From positions 50,292,386-50,356,385 of the forward strand of contig OX359248.1 in the NCBI GenBank assembly GCA_947179485.1: a stretch of 64,000 bases of DNA, given 5' to 3'. Shown here one piece after another: positions 52,230 to 63,700 of this stretch. The position numbers were made by a program, and so were the translations under genes. The first letter of the stretch is position 1. Each line of letters opens with the position of its first letter. This stretch comes from Allacma fusca. Lineage: Eukaryota > Arthropoda > Collembola > Symphypleona > Sminthuridae. Under the pieces are notes generated by a model. It was not told the DNA's origin and did no database searches. It worked only from the letters and a program-made list of their open reading frames with translations.

Positions 52230-53590
52230 CACTGTAAATTTGTGGTCTGATGAGCCAAATTGCTTTTCGTCTGTGAAAATTTCGAGGATTAATTACGACA
52301 AGGATGAGTTTACAGACGAGAATCAATTAATTGACCAGATCTTTGAGATTCGGTTGGATAGGTCTGGCTCTGAAGTTTATGCAGGGAAGATTCTTCATGT
52401 GGGTTAGTACGTTTGGTTCCACATAATTACTACAGAGAAAATGGTTCTTGCTACAGTACTGTTGATACATAGCTTTCTACTCCTTGCTTTAATCTTAGCA
52501 CATTTATGAATATTTTCAGGTTCCCGTGCAAGGATGAGCAAGGTTGCTGCTGAGCTGGTCAGTGAAGCAGCTGACCTTTCGTTTCAAGCGAAAGAAGATT
52601 CCTCCACGCGATCCAGGTCAACCACGAAGTCTAAAATTACGAAGAGATTGGGAATTGAAAACGTTAAAGTGAGCTACTTGTGCAGTGTTTTGTTATATGT
52701 ATTGATATCCCATCCATGACTTGCATATGCGTGTGTATTTTGAATCTCTAATGTTTTAAGGTAACACCTCAAAGTTTGCCATCTTAAACTAAAAATTCCT
52801 CCTCATCCAGCTCCAGCCAACTTAATTCCGAAGTAAATATTTCGGACAAACCCAATTATGAATTACCCGAAGCAATAGAGTCTGGTGCTGAAATGTTGGT
52901 AATTCATCCTTTGACGGAAACGGATACAATGGGAACCGAAGTAGCTACAGATGAGAATGACAACCTGATTAGGAAGCTTCGCTTGAAGCGGATCTCTCGG
53001 CTTAAAGGTAAAATCCTTCTCTCTTACTCGTTGTGCTCAAAATAATTTGTAATACCGAATGAATATCAGTCAGTAATAATGGACGATAATTTTATTTTAC
53101 TAGACGATTTAGCACGCTTTGAACCCGAAGAGGATGACAAAGTTGACATTGGGGAAGGTAATTTTGTTTCTAAGAATCTTCTTGCCGAGCTGAAAATGGA
53201 GCATCGACACAATCCTGGAGTGTTCTTGCGAAAATTGATGGAGAGGTCGGGAATATTCTCGCTGGAAGGAATAGCAAATTCTTCCTTGACGGGGCAGAAG
53301 CATCATGATGGCTTGCAGCGGCCCAGATTGGACTTCAAAATGTTTTCGGTTTGTAAGGGTGACTATAATTATTTACAATTTGTTTATATATAATGAGCCA
53401 ATCTATTTCGTATTAAAAACGCTTAAGAATGCAGGAATTATTGAAGTTGATTTGTTCTCAACAGATTTTACCATAAAAAATGCAAGCTAAAGGACAAAAC
53501 CATCAAAATGTTACGATTTCAAAAGAGCATAAGCAACATATGTAAAGATGCACGGAAGAGGCTGAGGAAGAATATAAACATTTAAATAAT
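52230..53590 (+). CDS. Spliced BEN-domain-like gene carried by the CACTA element
   Basis: Likely exons: ~52230-52402 (contains LWSDEPNCFSSVKISRI; donor G/GTTAGT), 52520-52668 (acceptor TTTTCAG, in phase; contains MSKVAAELVSEAADL; donor AAA/GTGAGC), ~52797-53007 (Ser-rich then acidic; donor AAAG/GTAAAA), 53104-53352 (acceptor TTTTACTAG, in phase) and a last exon ending at TAA about 53586 (KSISNICKDARKRLRKN). The fourth exon carries IGEGNFVSKNLLAELK...LMERSGIFSLEGIANSSLTG...RPRLD, which fits the BEN domain pattern (GxGxxVxK, then xxSSLTGK). BEN domains bind DNA and partner proteins. This would be the second, DNA-binding protein of the element, comparable in position to plant TNPA. The first exon and the joins around exons 3 and 5 are not resolved. 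Confidence 0.5.
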
Positions 53591-53933
53591 ATGTTCCTCT
53601 CTCCTGGTCATTGATTTCCTAAGAATAAAAACTTAATTCGTTGCAATGATTGTACACGAGATTTTTGTAGTGTTTGTAGCTGTTTTCATTGATCATCTTT
53701 TTCTCTACATACTGTTTGCAATTTGTATTTCAGATATTTTTAAGGCTAATATGAAACAATATGGGAATAGTAACTAAAGGAATTCTATGGGCTTTTATAG
53801 CTACGGACTATAGAATACTATGGTTTTAGCCAAAGGAAAACTGGCTTGGTTAAACGTCCCAAATTCCTATCCGTTTTTCCTATAGGTTATAACTATAGGA
53901 TTCTTTAGACTTTTTCCGAGCGGGCTAGTGTGC

Positions 53934-54000
53934 AAAATCTTATGATGTGCGACCAAGGGCATGGACCCTTAAAAGTTAATTGTTTAAAAATGCAAACTAT
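53934..54000. other. Right flank of the CACTA element
   Basis: Starts with TGC, the possible 3-bp duplication. Nothing else seen before the TTCGAA-rich repeat. Confidence 0.3.
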
Positions 54001-54955
54001 GGTTGTCATAATCATAACAGACCTTCATTCGAACCAAATATTTTCGTATTTGGTTTGTATTTGAATTTGAATTTCAACTTCAATTGGCTTGTAAATTTGT
54101 ATTCGGTTTATTTATTCTCATCAAATTCAAAGGACTTCGATTTATTCAACCGAATAAGACATGAAATTTGCATTTGAATTTTATTCGATTTTCGAATCGA
54201 ATTGCAGATTCGGTTTGAATTGGATTCGAAGTTGGTTTTTCAATTATTCCAAATTATCAACACCAATAACCCTTGGCTCATTGTGATTTAATTTTCTCCA
54301 GAAATTCGAATTATTTGGTAATAATAGGCTGCATGTTTGTAACCGTAATACTACCAGAAATTATTTAATGTACCCTTAAAAACTATTTTATTATTATATT
54401 GGATTCAAAGTAAATTTTTACTTTATCAGTAAGCAAAGTAACTAACGTCCACTAGAAAATAACAATAGAACTAAACATTCAGAATGTCCTACTTATTTAT
54501 TTGAATCATCTAATTCGCCCAACATTTTACTAACAATTGCATTAAGTCGGCATTGCTATAAATCTGACTTCTGAACCGCTATTTGATGAATCATGCTTTC
54601 GTCCTCATAGAGATGTACTTGTGCTACGACCAGTTATCACGTGTTGGTGTTGACCAAAGGACATTTTGCAAGGAATGAACTCAATTCGAAAAACCAAATT
54701 CGAAACCAATTCGAATACGAACAGATTAAAAATCGCATTCGCTTTTTTAACTAATTCGGATTTGAAATGCCTGTATGGATTCGAATTTGAATTGTATTCG
54801 GTTTGAAATTCAAGCAATCAACAGTTAGGTTATTCGCATTTGATTTGAAAATTCAATTTAATTAAACTTAGCGATTGTATTCGGTTTGCGTCGAATTCGA
54901 TTCGAAAATTCTAATAATATTCGTATTCGAAAACATGTCTGATCATAGCCTTCAA
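54001..54955. repeat. TTCGAA-rich repeat, probable decayed MITE
   Basis: Both ends show words such as ATTCGAACC and GGTTTGAATTCG, and the tips (about 54001-54040 and 54920-54950) are weak inverted repeats (GGTTGTCATAATCATAACAGAC and the complement of GTCTGATCATAGCC). No clear target duplication was found. Its left part resembles 58979-59228. Confidence 0.5.
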
Positions 54956-55528
54956 TATTTGAAACGCAACTTCAAGTCATTCCAATATTAGCAACTAATT
55001 AAATTATTTGAACTTCATGAACATTTTTAATAATGTTTTACTATTATATTGTTGCGTTACTGTTGTCAACGACCATGTATTTAGGAAAATAACTTAATTC
55101 GGAAAACAACTTATTCAATTTTAGAAATATTAGAATTAACTAATGCGTTTATGATTTTGTCATGAGAATGCATTGAAGGATAGTCTTAAGAACTGACTTG
55201 AACTGAGGAACTAACTACTCTGAAATAAAGTTGATCACTCTGGTTTTGGCATTCAAACTGACCGGAAGTATTTGTAATTACTCTTGGCCACAGTGCCCCA
55301 CTCTGAGCTACACCCACCATCCCATTACTGTTTTCCCTCCTCTTACAATATACATCTTAAAATAGTTCCTATGGTTGTTCAGATGGTTGACACTTTCATT
55401 CAATGGAGTATACGTTTCAAAAGATTCGGCTCGAAAAAATTCATTGTTTACAATTTGGTCCAACAATATCTTTTAATTTAGTTAACTGATCCGACATACG
55501 TTTGGACCACACTGTAACACAAATTGTG
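54956..55528. other. Intergenic, no gene seen
   Basis: AT-rich; probably includes the 3' side of the minus-strand receptor fragment. Confidence 0.4.
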
Positions 55529-56179
55529 TCATTTTGCTACAAGAAGCTTTCCAGTTTTCGTAAATATAAAACGGACGAATTCTGGTGTTGATGTTCTTCC
55601 GAACTTTCTGAAACTTCCAACACTAACACCGGCATATGGTATCGATTTGACTGTACTTGAGATAAGTTTTTGCCAGTTTCCGGTATTGAACATGATATTA
55701 CGTGAGCTGACCAGTATAAGAGTTTTCAAAGATTCTATCTCTCTTCTACATACTCCAAACGTGCGATCATACAAGATTGCATATATAGAAATTGTTTGAA
55801 TTGCAAGCATACCAAATAAAATTGAATGAATCAATGAAGTATGTGCAAAGTTGATAGCAGAATACAGGAATAATATTGAGCCCCTGATACAAAGTAAATT
55901 AGTTGAAAATACAATATTTTCAAAATCTTCGTTAAAAAGTTTCAGAAGAATTACCAAGCGTTTGCACTCTGATAAAGCGTCGTTGATTCGACTTGTAGTC
56001 GCGGCATTTTCTCCAAACCTGCAAATTGAGATTATTGTTTTCATTAACGTTATGCGCAACACAAGTGTTATCAATATTAACATAATTTTACATGAAGCAT
56101 AAATTCTGGTTTGCTGTTTTGAAACTTTGTATAATCGTTTGAAAAAACACGACTTGTTAAAAAACAGTGAAACCAGCAA
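55529..56179 (-). CDS. Gustatory receptor-like gene, C-terminal part
   Basis: A minus-strand frame of ~215 codons with four or so hydrophobic segments. It ends in KSIPYAGVSVGSFRKFGR then TGKLLVAK, the position of the C-terminal signature of arthropod gustatory receptors. It has the same general layout as the last exon of the receptor at 5789-7619. The frame has a stop at its upstream edge, and likely exon starts are acceptor-like TTTGCAG near 56020 or AAAACAG near 56120. Upstream exons were not resolved; coding-like sequence near 56220-56330 (FDIQFTTAS) may be one. A full receptor would be ~380-420 aa, so the N-terminal half is missing or spread over unrecognised exons. Confidence 0.5.
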   Translation of the reverse strand: MLVSLFFNKSCFFKRLYKVSKQQTRIYASCKIMLILITLVLRITLMKTIISICRFGENAATTSRINDALSECKRLVILLKLFNEDFENIVFSTNLLCIRGSILFLYSAINFAHTSLIHSILFGMLAIQTISIYAILYDRTFGVCRREIESLKTLILVSSRNIMFNTGNWQKLISSTVKSIPYAGVSVGSFRKFGRTSTPEFVRFIFTKTGKLLVAK

Positions 56180-56756
56180 TCACGACTGTAGAGTATAACA
56201 ACAATCTCTATCAGTAGCCAAGCAAATACGTACTTGCTGTTGTAAATTGAATGTCAAACACTGAGGACAAATACATGCATCTTGTTGGATTTGTAGTTTT
56301 CATTTTCGAATCCCATAGAAGGGGTAAATATTATTTGATTTTGTAACAGAGATCACTGTCACGACTTTCAAAATGCTAAATGTCGAAATTTAAATTTACT
56401 GGTGGTTCATTGTTTGTTGCAATTATTATTTATTACAATATACTCAAAACCTGTAGACCTCATTAAACTTTAATGACCATATCTCACATATCTGATCGAA
56501 GACAATGGCATTTTTACACGTCACAGTCTTCTCTTCCTTATTGCGACACGAATGAGATCAACGAGTCTTCACGAACAGAAAAGGTTGTACTGCAACATTA
56601 TAGTTTTTATTGGAAGTGAAGAAAAATGGGGGTTTTCGATCTGATATGTGAAGACTTATTATTCAGTTTTAACTAGATTGAAATCATGTAGCACTGGCGT
56701 AGTCTAATTATAGTTATTTAGGTTTTCATTGTGAAATTATTATACGATTTTGTGGG
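56180..56756. other. Region upstream of the receptor fragment
   Basis: May contain a small exon near 56220-56330 (minus) with a donor-like GTACGT. Otherwise nothing recognised. Confidence 0.3.
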
Positions 56757-56759
56757 TAA

Positions 56760-56979
56760 GGGTGTACTCACATAAAGCATGTTTTGTCCGTACACGTAAA
56801 ATTTGTCTCCGTTACGGAGCGACCTCTCACATAAGTTCAGACCGTATGTATTTACTTACGAAGTGTGAATGTGAGATGTCTGTTCGTAAGCGGTTGGAAT
56901 GTTGTTTCGTTAAGTTCCTTCCGTAATGCCGACAAACATTTACGGTTACGGAAGGAACATGTTTTATGTGAGTACACCC
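56760..56979. mobile_element. Harbinger-type MITE (220 bp)
   Basis: Flanked by TAA on both sides (56757-56759, 56980-56982), the 3-bp target of PIF/Harbinger elements. Terminal inverted repeats GGGTGTACTCACATAAA / TTTATGTGAGTACACCC, with further imperfect pairing inward around CATGTT and CGTTACGGA. Noncoding. Confidence 0.9.
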
Positions 56980-56982
56980 TAA

Positions 56983-58978
56983 GCCATGCTTATATGAAAT
57001 GTTTGTTTAATTTTTTCAGACATGTAATCTAAGTTTGTGCTGTCTTGAAAGCCCTTAATTCTGCTATAAATAATTTAAACGTAAAATTTAAGTAAAAATT
57101 CCAAATCTTATAATAGATTTCCCAAAAAACACGAATCGATTTTTTATCGTTGTCCTTTCTATTAACACGGAAATGTGTTTTAAGACACTTTGGGCCTAAA
57201 ATTATTAATCCAAATTGCTTGCTTTTTTGGGTTATACGTTGGTCCCAAAACAATGTTAAAAATGGACAACAATTTAATTCAAAAGTATATTACAGCACTC
57301 AAAACTATGTGTGTGGCTCAAAGCTCCAATTTTATAAGGAAACAGCACTTGCATGTATATGGTTTGCGGGGACTGCGGGAGTAGTCCAACACTGAATGTA
57401 CTCAACTACCATAGTTGAGGAATGGCTTCAAATCCCAGTGCCCCTGCAGTCGCGGAGGTGAGAAAAAGAGAGAGATAGATGTTGAGTTCTGGGAGATGTA
57501 CTGCTAGTTAGCATGTACCCAATGCTCACCGAAATGTGAGTGGATGTCATCGATGCTTCGGAAGATGTGTGCCTCTGCCATGTCATAACTAGACAATGGA
57601 CCCTCAGCACATCATGAGTTAATCTCCTTCTATGTTACCTTGCTCTCTCTCATCCATATATAGATTAAGCAAATTAGGTTAAGCGGGCTGCGTCCCAAGT
57701 AAACCTAACATACAATGTAAAACCTGAATGTAAGATTGTCATAGTATGTGTACTGGAAGACAATAAAAATTTTGTATACGGTTTGCTTACCTATCTCTCC
57801 AACTGATTAAAGAAGCATCGGTCGCAATGGTAAAATTTTGTGTCTTCGTCAGAAGAGGCGAAATTGGAAGTGCTCATTTGCTTTACATCCGCCAAATTAA
57901 TTCATTCTTTACCTGAGGTTCCAAAACCATGATTCCCAGATACAGGCGCCGAATCAAAAACACTAGAATGACGAGTATGCACATTTGCGGTTCATGGACC
58001 CAGAACTCACGATGTTATTATTCTAATGCAACTATCAAGCCCCCAAAGCTTAATTGTATACATCTGAATAAAGTCAGCATAGTTTTGAATATAAAATATA
58101 AAGTGTGTATTTCTAATTCAGAAGTACGCCATAATGAGATATAACCTTAATATAATTAATCTAACTGTTCTGTAATTATTATAATAATAAATTAGGAAAA
58201 CATGGGTCTTGGGTATGTTACTTGACCGAAATGCTTCCCGGTGCAAGTACGTTACCTGTAAATAATTGATCAAACACAAAGGTTTTGTTTGTACTGAAAG
58301 TATTTTATGGAAATTGTCGATTGGATGTGGGCAATTACAGACTTCACTTTGCGAAATTGTTTCCTTGATCTTTATGCCCGATAGCTCAAATGGAAATAGT
58401 TAGTATTTGCAAGGTGCCGCCATAGATCTTTCTCCTCCTCTTATTGTTAGTCGTAGAGTTTTGTAAATGTCAGATTACGTTCAAGACAGCCTTTTTTACT
58501 GCCGTGTGTATTTTATAAACGATAGAATTATACTGCATTTCTAATGCCATTTCACGGCCGTCATTCCAGCAATCTATACTACTTTTTTTGTTTTTAGGAA
58601 TGTTCCCAATTCTAAATTGAGCTCCAGGAATTCCAATAAAAAAACGTTTTGAGCGTATAAATTTTGTACTCACGTAATTTCTTTTGTCATCTCGGGGATC
58701 ATTTTTTAACATAAGGTTTAGTGCAAGAAATAGTACCATTTCACATTTAGTTTACAAAATATACTCCGTTTTTTTTACAATCATTGATATGTGTTATGAC
58801 CTACTTTTTTTTAACAACGTTTTTGATACAATTTATTTTGCCCCTACAGATGGATCTAAAACGACGGAAATAAGACGAAATTGAACAATATTTGTTTTGT
58901 TTTAAATTTACTTTTCGCTTTTCCAGCTCACATTCTTGTCATTCCGGCTAGTCTAAACAGTTACCATTTCGCATACTT
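56983..58978. other. Intergenic; possible SINE-like patch
   Basis: No gene supported. At 57368-57450 there is a tRNA-like arrangement (GGGGACT ... GGCTTCAAATCCCAGTGCCCC) with a B-box-like GGCTTCAAATCCC, followed by ~200 bp of non-AT-rich sequence up to about 57660. This could be a tRNA-derived SINE but has no clear tail or duplication. The minus frame at 58470-58739 (89 codons) is unrecognised. Confidence 0.35.
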
Positions 58979-59228
58979 TTGTTCGAACCAGAACTGTATT
59001 CAAATAGAACATTATTCATTTCGTATTCGATTTTTCAATACAACTTCAATAATTTTGACTTATATTTGAATTTGGGTACCCAACCAAATCAAGTAGTATC
59101 AAGTTGTAATCGATTTATTAAACCGAAAACGTCGTATTCTTATTTTTTCAATTTTTATGCAAATCGATTAATGGGTTTGTTTTCAGTTTGCACTTGGATC
59201 GAAGTTGGTTTTTCAATATAACTTATTC
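58979..59228. repeat. Second copy fragment of the TTCGAA-rich repeat family
   Basis: Shares GTTCGAACCA, TTCGTATT, TTTGAATTTG and the block TCGAAGTTGGTTTTTCAAT with 54001-54250, in the same order. Confidence 0.6.
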
Positions 59229-59235
59229 CTACAAT

Positions 59236-59790
59236 CAGGCGCGTAGCCAAGGGGGGGCAAAGGTGGCAATTGCCCCCCCCCCATTCTAAATAAAATACTC
59301 TCAAATCCATTGGCCCATCCATGCGCGCGAAAATCGTATCGCATTGTTTATTGCGAGAGCAAAGGATTTCTAGATCAATAAATTTCTATCGAAATGGAAA
59401 CGTATTTCGATACGTCAACTTTTGACGGGAAGAAGCCGGGGGTAATAGACCATTCACTAAAGAGACGTTTTAGGTGATGCTAGAGTATATTTTTATTGTG
59501 TTCATCCTTGCTTTGCGGGTGATTTGAATGCATTGCGAAATCCCAATTTCAGTATTGCCTCGTCGATTCGACTTCAACCTTCAACGGCAACAAAAGTGTG
59601 GTAACAGCGGCTTTAAATATTTTCATTATAAAAGCTTTTAGCTTCTGTAACTTACACGCATCGCTTCGAGGGAATTTTTAAGCTGGATAGAATTATTAAA
59701 TGAGTGAATTGTATTTAATTCTTCATTATGAAAAGGTCAACCACGACTGATATCTGCAGTTTCTTTTCGAAGCAAAGACGTGTATCACAG
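59236..59790 (+). mobile_element. 5' end of a zf-MYM-type hAT element, truncated
   Basis: Starts CAGGCGCGTAGCCAAGGGGG, a tip style common to hAT elements whose transposase resembles zinc-finger MYM-type protein 1. A long C-run hairpin follows (GGGGGGGCAAAGG and GCCCCCCCCC). At 59728 an ATG begins MKRSTTTDICSFFSKQRRVS, the usual start of such transposases (basic, then SFF-K), but it stops after ~22 codons. No right end was found before the BEL element. Confidence 0.55.
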
Positions 59791-60017
59791 GAATAGTAGG
59801 TTAGCACCAAGGCTATAGATAGTAACAGGTTCGGCCAAAGCGTATGCTGAAATAAACCCCTCGCTGTGACGTCATCAAAAGTTATTGCATACTACACATA
59901 TTATACAAGTCAATGTAAACAATTCGCATAATAGTTTGAATAAAATTTTTAATTCTTTTCAAGCATTACAATTAAATTTAAAATTAACCCACCACAAATA
60001 CAGAGCTTTTAACAAAT
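59791..60017. other. Spacer, no gene seen
   Basis: AT-rich; it may be the broken remainder of the hAT element to its left. Confidence 0.3.
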
Positions 60018-60488
60018 TGTTTCTGTAGGGAAAAATTGATGTAGCTGCCTACAATTCAGCTAGTGATGCCGTGAGGAACTTGATGAGGTTAAAGTTGATG
60101 TTCAGCAAAAGCGAGTGATGAAAAAGCCAACTAGCTTACAAGCAAATATACAATTCACAGAGCTAAATAAGCGGACGAAGTAAAGCTTTTGATTTCAGCA
60201 ACAGTCAAAGGCTATTTAATTTAAAGTCAAAAATGAATAACTGCACTAAAGCAGAACTGAACTCTAATTTGGGGTTTGAGAGTGAGGTGTGGAAGTCTTC
60301 ACGACCCAGAGAGAAGTGAAGTTTGTGATTTTTAAATTGGAACAGGTAAGCAGGTTAGCAGAAATGCATATTAGGATGAATGAACTCTTATCAATAGTAA
60401 GAGCTTCATTTTGGAACAGAGGCAAAAGTTCAGGAGCTTGGAAACAAGCAAATGAAACATATTCATATTAATGACATGAACTCCAACA
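60018..60488 (-). repeat. 3' LTR of a BEL/Pao element (left limit uncertain)
   Basis: On the minus strand, TGTTGGAG (60488 downward) directly follows a GGCGGGCGGAA purine tract, the usual junction of BEL/Pao elements. The far end is proposed at 60018, where the minus strand reads ...CTACAGAAACA, giving TGTT/AACA tips and 471 bp. The partner LTR lies outside the window, so this limit cannot be checked here. Confidence 0.55.
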
Positions 60489-60501
60489 TTCCGCCCGCCT
60501 T
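60489..60501 (-). other. Polypurine tract of the BEL/Pao element
   Basis: Minus strand AAGGCGGGCGGAA, immediately upstream of the 3' LTR. Confidence 0.75.
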
Positions 60502-60725
60502 GACAAATTTTGGACAAATTTTCAATAAAAAAATGACTCTGGGGTTAACCAAATACATAGGTGGCACAGGAAAAAAGGTACCTGAAGGCCATTAAAACCT
60601 GTGCATCTTTCACAAAAAAAAAACAAAACAAGATTGTTGCTGACATTCTTTTCTTTTACATAAATTGACAAGCATGATAAGCAGGACTACGAAGCATAAC
60701 ACAAACAGAAAAAGCATCATATTAT

Positions 60726-60727
<2 letters not shown>

Positions 60728-60760
<33 letters not shown>
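60728..60760. repeat. 33-bp A/T homopolymer
   Basis: An uninterrupted run of A on the plus strand (T in the sense of the BEL element), between the pol stop and the purine tract. It is a slippage-prone site, not a poly(A) tail of the element because it is on the wrong strand. Confidence 0.9.
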
Positions 60761-60761
<1 letters not shown>

Positions 60762-60784
60762 ATTGTAATTCAGATTTTCATTCA

Positions 60785-63700
60785 TCAAGCATCATTAATT
60801 TCTTCATCCGTTTCACTGGGGGATTCCATCGGCAATAAAGATAGTTTTGAAATTGGACGTTGGATTATTCCGTCACTAGTTTTAAGTGAAACGACACGTA
60901 CATGTCCATCTCTTCCAGGATGAATCTCCGTTACTCGGGCCAACTTCCACTTCAGAGGAGGTAAATTGTTGTCCTTTATAAGAACTAAAGAATCAACAAG
61001 AACATTAGCTTTGGGAACCCACCATTTTGGTCTTTGTTGGAGACGAGTCAAATACTCGCCACTCCAACGCTTCCAAAAATGCTGAACACTATGCTGGAGC
61101 AGCTGCCATCTGGACAGGCGATTCTTTGGCAAATGAGTTATACTCTCTTCAGGAATAGCCATGAGACTATCACCGATAAGGAAATGTCCAGGAGTTAGAA
61201 CCGAGAGGTCACAAGGGTCACTAGACATTGGACAAAGAGGCCGAGAATTGAGACAGGCTTCAACCTGACTCAAAACAGTTAAAAACTCCTCAAAATTTAA
61301 GTTTTCATTTCCAATGACTCGCTTTAAGTGAAATTTAACGCTCTTAACTCCAGCCTCCCATAGTCCTCCAAAGTGAGGTGCGCCAGGCGGATTGAATTTC
61401 CACTGGATTCCATCCTCGGAAAGATTTCTGGACACTTCTAAGTTATGTGACTGGCTCCGGATCAGCTTCAGAAACTCCTTCATCTCGTTATTGGATCCAA
61501 CGAAATTTGTTCCACAGTCGGAGTGAATGACATTTGGTTTTCCTCTCCTGGATGTAAACCTTCTTAGAGCTGCCATGAAAGCGTTGGTGCTGAGGTCGCT
61601 GACCAATTCCAAGTGAATGGCACGAGACCCGAAACAGACAAATACTGCAACATAGGCCTTAAATCTTTTATGTCCCCTACCCTTTAGAACCTTCATGAGA
61701 AATGGGCCACAAAAATCGACTCCTACATTGAGAAACGCTCTGGAAGGATTTACACGCAATGATGGTAATGAACCCATGAGTTGATTTTGAGTCTTACCTC
61801 TGACCTTAGCACAAGTCATGCAATTATGACAAACCTTTTTACATAAATCTCGAACTCGTAAAATCCAAAATATTTGAGAGATCGAAGCTTGAAGAAGTTG
61901 AGGTCCTGCATGGAGTAGGCGCAAGTGTTCTGATTTGACAATGATTTCAGTTATGTAGTTCTTGCTGGGAAGGAGAATCGGGAACTTCCTGTCACTGGAG
62001 ATCTTTGCTGCTTGTAAGCGACCACCCACTCTAAGAACTCCAATCTGATCCAAAAATGGAGCTAGGGTTACCAAAGGGCTTTTGCTTGAAAGATTCCGCC
62101 CTGCCTTTAAGTCTTTAATTTCAGTGCTGAAATAGTTTCCTTGAACAAAACGGACCCAGATACACAAGGCATTGTTTAATTCCAACGTTGATAATGGACC
62201 ATGAAGGTTTGTACGTTTACGAAAATTATTATAAAATCGGAAAATCCACCCAGTTACACGGACTAGTAGATTCCAGTTTGAGAATCGTTTCATAACAGGG
62301 TTGTCCATAATAATTACTGAGAGATTTTGTACAGTTTTCCGCTCCTCTAGATGAGTATCAGGTTGAGAGTCTGTAGAATTTAGGACCAAGGGTCTTGACT
62401 CAAGGAGCCAAACTGGACCGTTCCACCACAGACTTAAATTCTGGAGAACTGATGGTTGAACTCCACGAGAGGCAAAATCTGCAGGATTTTCTTCACTCCT
62501 GACGTGGTTCCAGTTGGTTCTGGTTACAGTTGACTGTATGTCAGCAACACGGTTAGCAACAAAGGTGGACCATCTTCCAGGAGTGGACGCTAGCCAGGCC
62601 AAAACTATTGTTGAGTCAGTCCAACAATTAATCGACTGGGGTTGCGTTTTGAAAGACGAACAAATTACCCGAATTAATTTGACCAACAACGTTGCACCAC
62701 AGAGTTCAAGTCTCGGTAAACTAATATTTTTAATTGGAGCAACCTTACTTTTTGCGGCGATAATTGTTACCTTCACCTCGGGTTCTAAACTTCGATAGTA
62801 CACTACAGCAGCGTAAGCGGCTTGGGACGCATCACAGAATCCATGGATTTCAAAGGGTTGATTTGCAGAATTGAGGTAGCAGCGAGGAATTTTCACTTTC
62901 TCCAAAGCCTTTAGTTGTGATTGAAAACCCCACCACTCCTTGATAGCTGAATCTGGAACAATCTCATCCCAATCTAATTTAATTTTCCATAAACTCTGAA
63001 GCATGATTTTAGATTTAACAATAACAGGTGAGAGCCACCCTAGGGGATCATAAATCTTTGAAATTTCCGACAGAATGTTGCGCTTGGTAGGAGATTTCTT
63101 CTTCATGTCGTCCACTTTAAAGGTAAAGAGGTCACGACCGGGAATCCACTGAAGACCTAAAGTAGTAATCTGATTATCAAAATCAAAACTCACAATGTCT
63201 TTGGAGCCTTCAGGGGATATTACATTAGGATCGTTAGATGCCCATTTACGAATATGGAAGCCACCGCGTTGTAATAATTCTTGCAATTCAGATTTCAAAT
63301 GTAGAGCTGCAGGAATTGAGGAGGTTCCGGACACACAATCGTCAACATAGAAGTCTTTTCGCAAGACTTCACTGGCAATTGGATGACGGTTCTTTTCCTC
63401 TTCAGCTAACTGATTTAGCGTACGAGTGGCCAAATAGGGTGCACACGATGTGCCATAGGTGACTGTGAGTAACTCATAATCCCTGTACGGTTCCTCCGGA
63501 TTTTCACGCCACAAAATCCTTTGGTAGGGAGTGTCTTCAGGATGGACAAGTACCTGTCGGTACATTTTCTCAATGTCACCAACTAAAGCGACTAAATGAG
63601 TACGAAAGCGAATGAGTAATTGGACAATGTCGTCTTGAGTCTTCGGGCCTACCATGAGTAGGTCGTTTAAAGAATTTCCACTTCCTGTCTTTGCAGAGCC

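Larger units (their letters stand above)
46765..53930. mobile_element. CACTA (EnSpm-like) transposon, about 7.2 kb
   Basis: Read inward on the minus strand, the right end begins CACTAGCCCGCTCGGAAAAA (53930 downward). The left end, AGCTCCCGCTCGGAAA at about 46767, is its inverted match with a damaged CACTA tip. TGC on both outer sides (46763-46765, 53931-53933) could be the 3-bp duplication. Short subterminal repeats built on CTATAGGATTC/GGGAATT words occur inside both ends (46810-46900; 53755-53915), typical of this superfamily. Inside are a tnp-type transposase pseudogene (minus), a spliced BEN-like gene (plus) and a nested pogo-type element. The left boundary is uncertain by a few bases. 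Confidence 0.8.

Noticed and set aside
58470-58739. 89-codon minus frame as a further receptor exon
   Set aside because: No hydrophobic spans or receptor signature; it could not be tied to the receptor fragments.
60728-60760. A33 run as a poly(A) tail of a retrogene or LINE
   Set aside because: It lies inside the BEL element between the pol stop and purine tract and reads as T on the coding strand; a slippage tract is simpler.
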